A stretch of DNA of 32,704 nucleotides from Patescibacteria group bacterium (GCA_028864875.1 JAGWLV010000005.1:1-32704); one strand, 5' to 3'; positions 7,242 to 14,270 are shown, counted from the first letter of the stretch. Made by a program: numbers and translations. The notes: a model not told the origin generated them from the letters alone.

Positions 7242-9053
7242 ATGGCACTCCTCGATATATTTAAATCCGCACCCAAGCCCGCGCCCACCTTGGCGCCCAT
7301 TTTGCCCGAGCAGATATACAAGCAGGGAGTGCTCGAGCTGCAGGACGTTATCGCGCCCTCCGCGCTCAAAATTACGCCGCGGGAGCTCAATTTAGGCGAC
7401 AAAATCGCGCGGACGTTCTTTGTTATGTCTTACCCGCGCGTGCTCTCCGACTCATGGTTTGCGCCGGTTATCAATCTCGACCGCGTGCTCGACATCTCTA
7501 TATTCGTGCACCCTATAGACTCCTCGGAAATCCTCCGCAAGTTCCAAAAAAAGGTCGCCGAGGTGCAGAGTCAGATTATGAGCAGGGAGGAGAAGGGTCT
7601 CGTGCGCGATCCGGTCCTCGACACCGCGTACCGCGACCTCGAACAGTTGCGCGACCAGCTCCAACAGGCCCAGGAGCGCATCTTCGACGTCGGTGTGTAC
7701 ATCACCATCTACGGGCAAGACCTCGAGGAGCTCAATAAACTTGAAAGCGAGATAAAGTCGATGCTGGAAAGCCGCCTCGTGTACGTCAAGCCGGCGCTCT
7801 TCCAGCAAGAGCAAGGCTTCCGCTCGGTGTTGCCGCTCTCGCAAGACGAACTGAAAGTGCACTCAAAACTCAACTCATCGCCGCTCTCCTCAATCTTCCC
7901 GTTTGTGTCCTTTGATCTCACCTCCGACAAAGGCATTCTCTACGGGGTCAACCGCCACAACGCCTCGCTCGTGTTGTTTGACCGCTTCTCGCTCGAAAAC
8001 TACAACTCGGTCATCTTTGCCAAGTCGGGCTCCGGCAAGTCATATGCGACCAAACTCGAAATTTTGCGTACGCTCATGTTCGACACCGAGGTTATCGTCA
8101 TCGACCCCGAGCGCGAGTACGAGTTTTTGGCGCAGACGGTCGGCGGCCGCTACTTCAACATCTCTTTGAACTCCGAGCACCACATCAACCCGTTTGACCT
8201 GGCCGCGCCGCGGGAGGACGAGTCGGCCGCCGACGTGCTGCGCTCCAACATTGTCGCGCTCGTCGGACTCTTCCGCATTATGCTCGGCGGTCTCACGCCC
8301 GAGGAGGACGCCATCATCGACAAAGCCATCACCGAAACCTACGCGCTCAAAGATATTACGGTCGACTCCAACTTTGCCGAAATAGAGCCGCCGCTCTTAA
8401 GCGACTTTGAGCTCGTGCTCGCAGGCATGCAGGGGAGCGAGTCCTTGGTGCAGCGCCTCAGCAAGTACACCAAGGGCACATGGTCGGGCTTCATCAACCA
8501 GCCGACCAACGTCGACCTCAACAAACGCTTCGTCGTCTTCTCGGTGCGCGACATGGAGGACGACCTCAAGCCGGTTGCGATGTATCTTATTACCCACTAC
8601 ATCTGGAACGCCGTGCGCAAAAATCTCAAGAAGCGCTTGTTGGTCATCGACGAGGCGTGGTGGATGATGAAGAGCGAGGACACCGCGAGCTTCCTCTACG
8701 GGATGGCCAAGCGCGGCCGCAAGTACTACCTCGGCCTTGCGACGATTACGCAGGACGTCGACGACTTTTTGAAATCACCGTACGGCTTGCCGATGATTAC
8801 CAACTCGTCGATACAAATTTTGCTCAAACAGTCGCCGACCTCTATCGACAATGTGCAGAAAACATTTAACCTCTCGGACGAAGAAAAGTACCTCCTCCTT
8901 GAGAGCGACGTGGGGGAGGGTATCTTCTTCGCGGGGCTCAAACACGTCGCGATTAAAGTCATCGCATCCTACACCGAAGACCAGATAATCACGAGCGACC
9001 CGAGCCAGGTGCTCGCAATCCGCCGCGCCAAGCAAGAAGGCTACGCACAATAG
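7242..9053 (+). CDS. virB4: VirB4-type ATPase of a type IV secretion-like system, 603 aa
   Basis: Energy-providing ATPase that assembles and powers type IV secretion or conjugation channels at the inner membrane. Seen in the sequence: Walker A AKSGSGKS with the lysine at about residue 266, followed by the typical DTEVIVIDPEREYEFLAQ and HINPFDL region; Walker B LLVIDEAWWMM with Asp470-Glu471; and KRGRKYYLGLATITQDVDDF, the family's sensor/glutamine motif. A long helical N-terminal part (residues 50-190) includes coiled-coil-like KLESEIKSMLESRL. The start follows the upstream stop by 2 nt. Length is below that of Agrobacterium VirB4 (about 790), consistent with part of the N-domain being carried by the preceding gene. 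All catalytic motifs look intact. Confidence 0.95.
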   Translation: MALLDIFKSAPKPAPTLAPILPEQIYKQGVLELQDVIAPSALKITPRELNLGDKIARTFFVMSYPRVLSDSWFAPVINLDRVLDISIFVHPIDSSEILRKFQKKVAEVQSQIMSREEKGLVRDPVLDTAYRDLEQLRDQLQQAQERIFDVGVYITIYGQDLEELNKLESEIKSMLESRLVYVKPALFQQEQGFRSVLPLSQDELKVHSKLNSSPLSSIFPFVSFDLTSDKGILYGVNRHNASLVLFDRFSLENYNSVIFAKSGSGKSYATKLEILRTLMFDTEVIVIDPEREYEFLAQTVGGRYFNISLNSEHHINPFDLAAPREDESAADVLRSNIVALVGLFRIMLGGLTPEEDAIIDKAITETYALKDITVDSNFAEIEPPLLSDFELVLAGMQGSESLVQRLSKYTKGTWSGFINQPTNVDLNKRFVVFSVRDMEDDLKPVAMYLITHYIWNAVRKNLKKRLLVIDEAWWMMKSEDTASFLYGMAKRGRKYYLGLATITQDVDDFLKSPYGLPMITNSSIQILLKQSPTSIDNVQKTFNLSDEEKYLLLESDVGEGIFFAGLKHVAIKVIASYTEDQIITSDPSQVLAIRRAKQEGYAQ

Positions 9054-9054
9054 T

Positions 9055-9450
9055 ATGAAAGGATTGTTTATTATCACGAGCGGAGTGGTGCTTGATGTTA
9101 TGAAAGGATTTTTCTTTCTTGTCCTCAGCGCAGGCATCATGGGCAGCACGTTTGCCATCGGTTGGATTCCGATTGTGGGGACATTAGTCGCGGGTGCACT
9201 CGCCGTCACAGGCGGGGGGCTCAGCGAAGTGATAAATGTTGCGCTCGATTTGGGCGGCGGCGCATTTTTGGGCGGGCTGTGGTTTTATAGCGGCTCATTC
9301 TACCCGTGGGCCGTGGGGGGCGCTATCCTCGGCGGGGTTCTGCCGTTTCTTCCGACGTGGACCGGAGCCGCGGTGTACACATGGTGGCAAGACCGCAAAA
9401 CACAACGCGCTCTCGAAGAAGCGGGCGACGCTGAAATGCAGTATGCGTAA
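9055..9450 (+). CDS. Small polytopic membrane protein of the secretion-like cluster, 131 aa
   Basis: Unrecognised. The sequence is strongly hydrophobic and Gly-rich with about four membrane segments: near residues 5-25, 28-58 (IMGSTFAIGWIPIVGTLVAG), 72-85 and 88-115 (YPWAVGGAILGGVLPFLPTW), followed by a short charged tail (QDRKTQRALEEAGDAEM). It starts 1 nt after the VirB4 stop and its last 8 bases overlap the next start, so it is part of the operon. An inner-membrane component of the channel is a reasonable guess from position only. Confidence 0.78.
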   Translation: MKGLFIITSGVVLDVMKGFFFLVLSAGIMGSTFAIGWIPIVGTLVAGALAVTGGGLSEVINVALDLGGGAFLGGLWFYSGSFYPWAVGGAILGGVLPFLPTWTGAAVYTWWQDRKTQRALEEAGDAEMQYA

Positions 9451-10456
9451 CACTCTTTACATACTTCTATTGGTGCTCGGCCTCGTGCCGGCGTATGCGC
9501 TCGCGCAGGCGGTGCCCGACCCGGTGCAGTACGTCGTCGCACCCGAAACGCCCCTGCCCAACCAGACAGTCGAGATAGAAGTGCAGGGTGTGGGCGGCTT
9601 TGTCGGCGACGCTAACATTACGTGGCGGCAAAACGGTACCGTTGCAAGCCAGGGGATAGGGCAGAGCACGTATACCTTTGCGGTCGGACCCTTGGGTACG
9701 CGCACCGTCATTGATGTGACCGTCGACTCCGCAACGCAGGGCACTATCGTACATGAATTTGTCTTCAACCCGTCGCAAGTCAACCTGCTGTGGGAGGCAC
9801 AAACGACCGTGCCACCGTTTTATCGCGGCAAGGCGATGTACTCGGCGGGCTCGACCCTGCGGGTCGTCGCGTATCCGATTGTGTTTGAGGGGAGCAGCCG
9901 CGTGCCTTCAAACCAACTTTCCTACCACTGGAGCGAGGGCGATACGCCGCTCACCGCATCCTCCGGCACGGGGCGCAGCACGCTTGTGCTCGCGGGCGAC
10001 GAGCTCCAAGCACAGGAGGATATCAGCGTCGACGTCTATGACGGCACACTCAAAGTCGCCCGCGGCGAGATTTCTATCCCCGCACAAAACCCTGCGGTGT
10101 ACATATACGAGAGCGACGCGCTGCGCGGCGTGGTCTACGACCGCACCATCCCGGCAAACATCGCGCTCAATGCAAAAGAAATTACGGTCAAGGCCGAACC
10201 CTTCTACTTTGACAGCGCCTCCGCGCGCGGGGGTGCGCTCTCGTACGATTGGCAGCTCAACAGCGAGCCTATTTCCGGGCCCGACGCACAACGCGGCATA
10301 CTTACCTTGCGTCAAAGTGGCGCCGGCGCCGGGCAGGCCCAGCTGAGTGTTGCGATACAGAACACGCGCAGCAATCAGTTTGTCCAAAACGCCTCCGCGG
10401 CGCTCACCATACTCTTTGGTCAAACCAACGGCCTCTCCTCATTCTTCGGTATATGA
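9443..10456 (+). CDS. Secreted protein with three Ig/PKD-like repeats, 337 aa
   Basis: The start at 9443 gives a clean signal peptide (MRNTLYILLLVLGLVPAYAL, cleavage near AQA); upstream in-frame codons belong to the overlapping previous gene. The mature protein is beta-rich and appears to hold three related modules, each with a YxW-like core strand: ANITWRQNGTVASQGIG (about residue 55), LSYHWSEGDTPLTASSG (about 158) and LSYDWQLNSEPISGPDA (about 268), each followed by a strand such as STYTF, STLVL or GILTL. This resembles PKD/Ig-like folds used for adhesion or as spacers on cell surfaces. There is no C-terminal anchor apart from a weakly hydrophobic end. It ends in an ATGA overlap with the pilin-like gene, suggesting a surface-exposed accessory of the apparatus. 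Confidence 0.8.
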   Translation: MRNTLYILLLVLGLVPAYALAQAVPDPVQYVVAPETPLPNQTVEIEVQGVGGFVGDANITWRQNGTVASQGIGQSTYTFAVGPLGTRTVIDVTVDSATQGTIVHEFVFNPSQVNLLWEAQTTVPPFYRGKAMYSAGSTLRVVAYPIVFEGSSRVPSNQLSYHWSEGDTPLTASSGTGRSTLVLAGDELQAQEDISVDVYDGTLKVARGEISIPAQNPAVYIYESDALRGVVYDRTIPANIALNAKEITVKAEPFYFDSASARGGALSYDWQLNSEPISGPDAQRGILTLRQSGAGAGQAQLSVAIQNTRSNQFVQNASAALTILFGQTNGLSSFFGI

Positions 10457-11190
10457 AAAAATTTCTCCCACTTCTTATAGCGCTCCCGTTGCTTATTCCG
10501 CTTTCGGCAAGCGCCGACGCATGCACGGGCTTCACCTGCCCAAGCGGCACATCATGTGTTGTGCTCGACAATTCAGCATTTTGCCAATCATCAACCGCCC
10601 CTTCTACGCCCGCGAGCACAAACATTACTATTTATAAAGCAAGCGGCAATGGCACCACCCCTCTCAACACCAACAACTGCCAGGGGGGCACGTGCACCTA
10701 CACGGCGCTCGAGCCGCTGCCCGGCGCACCCGCGCAATACTCCTCGGCCGCCGAGTATCTCTCCTTTGCCTTCAAGTGGGGAGTGATAGTGATGGCGATA
10801 TTTGCGGTCGTCATGCTCGCGGTCTCCGGCGTGCGGATTTATCTCTCGAGCACGTCTATCACGAGCCACGACAAGGCGTGGGCGCGTGTACGCTCGGTAT
10901 TTTGGGGCCTCGCTATCGCGGTGACACCCTTCATCGTTCTCTACACTATCAACCCCTCCATACTTTCCTTCAACCAGGCGCTCGGTTCGCCGAGCGGAAC
11001 TACGGTGGGGCAACCTGCATCCGGGGGGCAGAGTTCCAGCAACAACACAACTCCCACGAACAATACTGTGAATGTCCCCGCCGGTTCGCTCCCGACCCAA
11101 CAACAACAGGACGCCTGCAAGGGGACTATCCGCGTGACCGGCTCCGACCAAAACAACAACCCCATCTTTATGTGTGTCACTTCAAACTGA
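10453..11190 (+). CDS. VirB2/TrbC-like pilin with cysteine-rich N-terminus, 245 aa
   Basis: The start at 10453 (ATGA overlap) yields a signal peptide MKKFLPLLIALPLLIPLSAS. After cleavage comes a short cysteine cluster, CTGFTCPSGTSCVVLDNSAFC, with four cysteines in EGF/knottin-like spacing, and a further pair in NNCQGGTCTY. The core (about residues 100-175) has two membrane helices with a short basic loop between them: YLSFAFKWGVIVMAIFAVVM and VRSVFWGLAIAVTPFIVLYT. This is the layout of VirB2/TrbC pilins and of the pilin-like proteins of Parcubacterial type IV clusters. The Ser/Gly/Asn-rich C-terminus with two more cysteines would be outside. If a pilin, it forms the extracellular filament. 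The extra Cys-rich head is unusual for VirB2. Confidence 0.78.
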   Translation: MKKFLPLLIALPLLIPLSASADACTGFTCPSGTSCVVLDNSAFCQSSTAPSTPASTNITIYKASGNGTTPLNTNNCQGGTCTYTALEPLPGAPAQYSSAAEYLSFAFKWGVIVMAIFAVVMLAVSGVRIYLSSTSITSHDKAWARVRSVFWGLAIAVTPFIVLYTINPSILSFNQALGSPSGTTVGQPASGGQSSSNNTTPTNNTVNVPAGSLPTQQQQDACKGTIRVTGSDQNNNPIFMCVTSN

Positions 11191-11191
11191 T

Positions 11192-12400
11192 ATGAACCGC
11201 ATCCCGACATATGTTTGGTGGATACTCGGCGCCGTCGTCGTCGGCGCGGCCGTGCTGCTCGGCGTACTATCCTCGATGGGCCGCTCTTCACCCGCGCAAC
11301 AACAGAATTCCTCCTTCGGCAGCGGCGCCCAAAGCGGCGGCACCGTGGGCACGGTCAACGAGCAGCCGGGGAGTGCCAACATCCCCACTGCGTCCAACTC
11401 AACCGACAGGATATTCAAACTCAGCGGCGGACCGGTCGCCGCGGTTGTGTCGATAGAAACGCTCCATCCTACAACAACACTCGCGCGCTTTGTGATGCAA
11501 GACAGCGGCCACGTATTTGATCTCATGCTCGACTCCCAAGGCGCGCTCCCCAAGGCGGTATCGAACACCACTATCCCGGGCATTGAGCGCGCGCTGTTTG
11601 CGCACGGCGGCACGCAGGCACTGCTCCAGTACTTCGACGGCGGTACCATCAAAACGGTCTCGGTCGGGCTCGCCATCCCGGGTGCCACAACGAGCGCGCC
11701 CACCAGGCTCCAGTTCCTCCCCGACAATGTGCTTGATGTGGCACTTTCGCCCTCCGGAGTGCAAGCCGCCTACCTGCTGCGCACAAATGCGGGCGCGGAC
11801 GGCTACATTGCAAACTACGACGGCACCTCGCCCAAAAAACTCTTCTCGCTCCCGCTCACGCAAGTACTCCTTTCTTGGCCCGCAGCGGGCACGCTGCTCG
11901 TGGGCACGAACTCAGCGGCCGGAGTGCCGGGGATGCTCTTCTCCGTCGATGCCAAAGCGGGCACCGTGCGCTCGCTGTTGTACGCGCCGGGGCTCACGGG
12001 GGCGGGGGCGCCGGATTTCAGCGAGGTCGTGTACCAAACAGACGCCGGCGGCGGCCCCATCACCTATGCGCACAACACTAAAACAGGCCGCGACACCGAG
12101 CTTTCCTTCGACCCCTCGCCCGAGCGGTGCGTGTGGAGCCCCGCCAACACACTCTGGTGCGCGGCGGCGCTCACCTATACTACGGGGAGCTTCCTCGACC
12201 TTTGGCACATCGGGCTCATCGCGCCCATGGACTCGATTGTCTCCTACGATGTGTCGATGCGCACAACACTCACCACGCCCGGCAAAGACGGCGGCGACCC
12301 GGCAAGTATCGCGTCGGTGGCGCTCTCACCGGACGGGCGATATCTTCTCTACATAACAAGCGGCGACCGCGCGCTGTGGGCGGTGCGTATAACACAATAA
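11192..12400 (+). CDS. Membrane-anchored beta-propeller-like protein, 402 aa
   Basis: Start at ATG 11192, 1 nt after the previous stop. An N-terminal anchor (residues about 6-28, YVWWILGAVVVGAAVLLGVL) leads into a Ser/Gly/Gln linker, then about 330 residues with repeated beta-sheet units of the TolB/WD40 kind, such as VALSPSGVQAAYLL (about 185) and VALSPDGRYLLYITSGDRALW (C-terminus), and less regular units between. It probably folds as a periplasmic or surface propeller for protein contacts. No catalytic motif is visible. It is the last gene of the cluster; a structured, convergent intergenic region follows. The linker start (PAQQQNSSFGSGA) resembles that of the 661-residue protein at 1430 (SAQQTGTFGQGA), hinting at a shared anchor module. 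Confidence 0.82.
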   Translation: MNRIPTYVWWILGAVVVGAAVLLGVLSSMGRSSPAQQQNSSFGSGAQSGGTVGTVNEQPGSANIPTASNSTDRIFKLSGGPVAAVVSIETLHPTTTLARFVMQDSGHVFDLMLDSQGALPKAVSNTTIPGIERALFAHGGTQALLQYFDGGTIKTVSVGLAIPGATTSAPTRLQFLPDNVLDVALSPSGVQAAYLLRTNAGADGYIANYDGTSPKKLFSLPLTQVLLSWPAAGTLLVGTNSAAGVPGMLFSVDAKAGTVRSLLYAPGLTGAGAPDFSEVVYQTDAGGGPITYAHNTKTGRDTELSFDPSPERCVWSPANTLWCAAALTYTTGSFLDLWHIGLIAPMDSIVSYDVSMRTTLTTPGKDGGDPASIASVALSPDGRYLLYITSGDRALWAVRITQ

Positions 12401-12404
12401 CGAA

Positions 12405-12503
12405 GCAAAAGTAGGTACGAAGGGGCTTCGCAGGCGCGACTGGCGCCGAGACTGAGCAAATTTTCAGCAGAAAATTATGCGTACCCTGAGTGCCTACTTT
12501 TGC
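12405..12503. terminator. Multi-hairpin element between convergent genes, probable bidirectional terminator
   Basis: GCAAAAGTAGG (12405-12415) is exactly complementary to CCTACTTTTGC (12493-12503), closing a region that holds further hairpins: GGCGC (12433-12437) with GCGCC (12443-12447), and GCA-AATTTTC (12456-12465) with GAAAATT-a-TGC (12470-12480). CGAAG/CTTCG (12418-12430) or TACG/CGTA (12416-12419/12480-12483) are alternatives. The right arm lies in the last codons and stop of jag. Position between two convergent genes suggests termination in both directions, but the branched form is more elaborate than a simple terminator and there is no long T-tract. Confidence 0.55.
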
Positions 12504-12946
12504 GTAGTGTATTTCAAAACAATGTGGCGGAACTTGCCTTCGCCGCGGCTCTCGGTCGCAATTTCTGGGTCCTCCGCAAACAACTCGTGCACGACAAGGC
12601 GCTCGTAGGCGCTCTGGGGCGGCATCTCCACCTCGTGTTTAAACAGCCGCGCGCGCTGTGCCAACATGCGCGCGCTTTGACGCAGCACTTCGAGCTTCTT
12701 TTCCTGATACCCGTTGATGTCGACGATGAAGTTCGCCGCCTCTTCGCCGTGCTTAAGTTCAACAAGCTTGCGTGCAAGCAGATTGAGCGCGCGCAGCGCC
12801 TCGCCGCCCGCGCCGATGAGCCGCTCGGCTGAAGTTGTTGAAACATCAACAACGGTGCGCTTATCGGCGCGCACAGAAACTTCCGCCTCCTCGCCCATCG
12901 ACGAGAGGAGCCGCTCGATACAGGTCTTGAGCGCGCCGGGGTCCAT
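12494..12946 (-). CDS. jag: KH-R3H RNA-binding protein Jag (KhpB), short form, 150 aa
   Basis: RNA-binding protein encoded with yidC and rnpA in many bacteria; in firmicutes KhpB works with KhpA and affects cell division and envelope growth. The KH domain is visible at about residues 1-78 with the loop ERLIGAGGEALRALN (a variant of the IGxxGxxL motif), then an R3H domain (about 85-148) with RARLFKHEVEMPPQSAYERLVVH and FRHIVLK. The N-terminal Jag_N domain of the usual 200-plus-residue protein is missing. Start ATG 12946 is supported by a -10 TAGTAT ending 6 nt upstream; the ATG at 12954 is out of frame. It lies 32 bp after yidC and probably has its own promoter as well as read-through. Confidence 0.9.
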   Translation of the reverse strand: MDPGALKTCIERLLSSMGEEAEVSVRADKRTVVDVSTTSAERLIGAGGEALRALNLLARKLVELKHGEEAANFIVDINGYQEKKLEVLRQSARMLAQRARLFKHEVEMPPQSAYERLVVHELFAEDPEIATESRGEGKFRHIVLKYTTQK

Positions 12947-12976
12947 GCGCCCATACTAAACTAGAAGTATGGGCGC
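12947..12976 (-). promoter_or_regulatory. Inverted repeat overlapping the jag -10 element
   Basis: An 11-bp perfect inverted repeat, GCGCCCATACT (12947-12957) and AGTATGGGCGC (12966-12976), with an 8-nt spacer, fills the yidC-jag gap. On the minus strand the -10 TAGTAT (12958 to 12953) overlaps the proximal arm and ends 6 nt before the jag ATG. This could be an operator, or an RNA hairpin in the yidC read-through transcript whose 3' arm abuts the jag start codon. Confidence 0.65.
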
Positions 12977-12978
12977 GA

Positions 12979-13689
12979 CTAGTTTATTTGGATCTTAAAA
13001 TGTCGCCTGATTATCCACTCCTGGAGGACCGAAAAGAGGTTGGTCACAACGAAGTAGAGCCCCACCGCCCCGGGGAAGGAGAAGGAAATGACGCCGATGA
13101 GGACCGGCATGCTCCAGAGCATAAAGCCGCTCTGGAGTCTGCGTACCTGCGCTTGCTCCGGCGCAACCGGCCCCGTGTTGGTGCGCTTGAGGGTCAAATA
13201 AATCGCCGCCCACTGCGTGGCGGCGACGAGCACGGCGAGCAAAAGGTCGCGGGGTGCGAGCAAGTTGAGCCCGAAGAATGCTGTGTTCACCGCCGAGGGC
13301 GCGTGCACGAACGAGTAGAGGAGCGTTTGGTTGATGGTGGGGAAGCCCTCGCGGAAGAGCGCCCAGTACAAAGAGATGAGGAGGCCAAATTGCACGATGA
13401 GTGCAAAGACCGCCGAGAGCGGGCGGACTTTATAGCGGCGCATAAGCTCGATGCGCGCGCGGGTGAGCGCCTCGGTGTCGTCTTTGTACTTTTTGTTGAC
13501 CGCGTCCATCTCGCCCTGCATCGCCTGCATGCCCATTTGTGTGCGTATGGACGAAGCAAACAGCGGATAGAGCACGATGCGCATGAGGAGCGTGAGCGCA
13601 ATTATGGCGAGCCCGGCGCTCCCGCCCGGCACGACCGAGAGAAGAAAGACAAACAGGTTGTAGAGAGGGGTGATAAGTACCGTCAGCAT
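12979..13689 (-). CDS. yidC: Membrane protein insertase YidC, short form, 236 aa
   Basis: Inserts and folds inner-membrane proteins, alone or with SecYEG. The sequence begins directly at the conserved core, without the large periplasmic domain of proteobacterial YidC, like the Gram-positive form. Five hydrophobic segments are seen: residues 1-20, SAGLAIIALTLLMRIVLYPL (about 24-45, with the conserved positive Arg of the hydrophilic groove), SAVFALIVQFGLLISLYWALF (about 94-115), a pair around 137-165 and a last one at SMPVLIGVISFSFPGAVGLY (about 193-215). The cytoplasmic hairpin (residues 50-90) is charged. It lies between rnpA (6-nt gap) and jag, the classical order next to the origin. Confidence 0.95.
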   Translation of the reverse strand: MLTVLITPLYNLFVFLLSVVPGGSAGLAIIALTLLMRIVLYPLFASSIRTQMGMQAMQGEMDAVNKKYKDDTEALTRARIELMRRYKVRPLSAVFALIVQFGLLISLYWALFREGFPTINQTLLYSFVHAPSAVNTAFFGLNLLAPRDLLLAVLVAATQWAAIYLTLKRTNTGPVAPEQAQVRRLQSGFMLWSMPVLIGVISFSFPGAVGLYFVVTNLFSVLQEWIIRRHFKIQIN

Positions 13690-13695
13690 GAAGAG

Positions 13696-13956
13696 TTACT
13701 GGTTTTTGCGCACAAAGAGGACGAGTGAGCCGCCGCGGGGGAGTGTGAACTCTGCGATGCGCCTGTATGCCGCGCGCCGTAGTCGGTTGCGCTCTACCGC
13801 GGAGCGCGCAACACCCTTAGATACTACCACCGCGAGCCGCAGCGGCGGCTCGCCCTGTACATGGCGCGCAGCAAACGGTCCTACGGAGAGCCGGGAGCCT
13901 CTCTGTAGCGCTTCTTTGACGCCCGCAGAGCCCAAACGCAGCCGCTTGGGGAGCAT
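13696..13956 (-). CDS. rnpA: Ribonuclease P protein component, 86 aa
   Basis: Protein subunit of RNase P, which trims 5' ends of pre-tRNAs. The family signature is present: LAVVVSKGVARSAVERNRLRR (about residues 40-60), with the RNR core that binds RNA. The N-terminus is short (LPKRLRL), and the protein ends soon after the third strand at LVLFVRKNQ, so it is about 30 residues shorter than typical RnpA (near 115). It starts 3 nt after the rpmH stop and ends 6 nt before yidC, as usual for this operon. The shortened ends agree with other reduced proteins here; the RNA-binding core looks intact. Confidence 0.93.
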   Translation of the reverse strand: MLPKRLRLGSAGVKEALQRGSRLSVGPFAARHVQGEPPLRLAVVVSKGVARSAVERNRLRRAAYRRIAEFTLPRGGSLVLFVRKNQ

Positions 13957-13959
13957 ACG

Positions 13960-14094
13960 CTACGCCGAGAGACGCGTGCGGCCCTTGCGGCGGCGGCGCG
14001 TGAGTGTCGCGCGGCCGCCGGCCGTTGACTTTCGTTTAAGAAAACCGTGTGATCGCGCGCGTTTGCGCTTTTTGGGCTGGTAGGTTCGCTTCAT
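13960..14094 (-). CDS. rpmH: 50S ribosomal protein L34 (bL34), 44 aa
   Basis: Translating the minus strand from ATG 14094 gives [20 protein letters not shown] followed by [24 protein letters not shown], the full hallmark of bL34: KRTYQP start, RxHGF, and the basic RRxKGR end. It sits in the large ribosomal subunit near the exit tunnel. First gene of the rpmH-rnpA-yidC-jag group, divergent from dnaA, the conserved arrangement next to bacterial origins. A -10-like TATGGT (14108 to 14103), with a TG dinucleotide extension, ends 8 nt before the start. Confidence 0.97.
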   Translation of the reverse strand: MKRTYQPKKRKRARSHGFLKRKSTAGGRATLTRRRRKGRTRLSA

Positions 14095-14102
14095 ACCCCA
14101 CT

Positions 14103-14108
14103 ACCATA
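14103..14108 (-). promoter_or_regulatory. -10 element for rpmH operon
   Basis: On the minus strand, TATGGT preceded by TGG (extended -10) ends 8 nt before the rpmH ATG, so the leader would be absent or a single base. Confidence 0.5.
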
Positions 14109-14171
14109 CCACGCTATCGCCCGTGCGCAATAACCAATTGCCGCTCATGGGGTTTTGGGCGAATTTGCAAC

Positions 14172-14202
14172 TGTGCACAAGGTGTGGACAGGCTGTGCGC
14201 AA
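14172..14202. other. DnaA-box-like cluster upstream of dnaA (candidate oriC part)
   Basis: Three sites in one orientation resemble the DnaA box complement TGTGGATAA: TGTGCACAA (14172-14180, 7/9), TGTGGACAG (14183-14191, 7/9) and TGTGCGCAA (14194-14202, 6/9). They start exactly 11 bp apart, one helical turn. A fourth related site, CGTGCGCAA, is at 14122-14130. The rpmH-dnaA gap is a standard origin position. The sites could also serve dnaA autoregulation, as they lie just upstream of its promoter. Confidence 0.55.
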
Positions 14203-14222
14203 GGGTGCTGTTTTTGGATTTT

Positions 14223-14251
14223 TTGACGTGACGGGCAGGGGCGAGTATCCT
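14223..14251 (+). promoter_or_regulatory. dnaA promoter
   Basis: TTGACG (14223-14228) and TATCCT (14246-14251) are separated by 17 bp, a good housekeeping-sigma promoter. Transcription would start near 14258, giving a leader of about 13 nt. This is one of the few promoters in the window with a recognisable -35 box. Confidence 0.65.
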
Positions 14252-14270
14252 TACAGGGAAATTTCTTATC

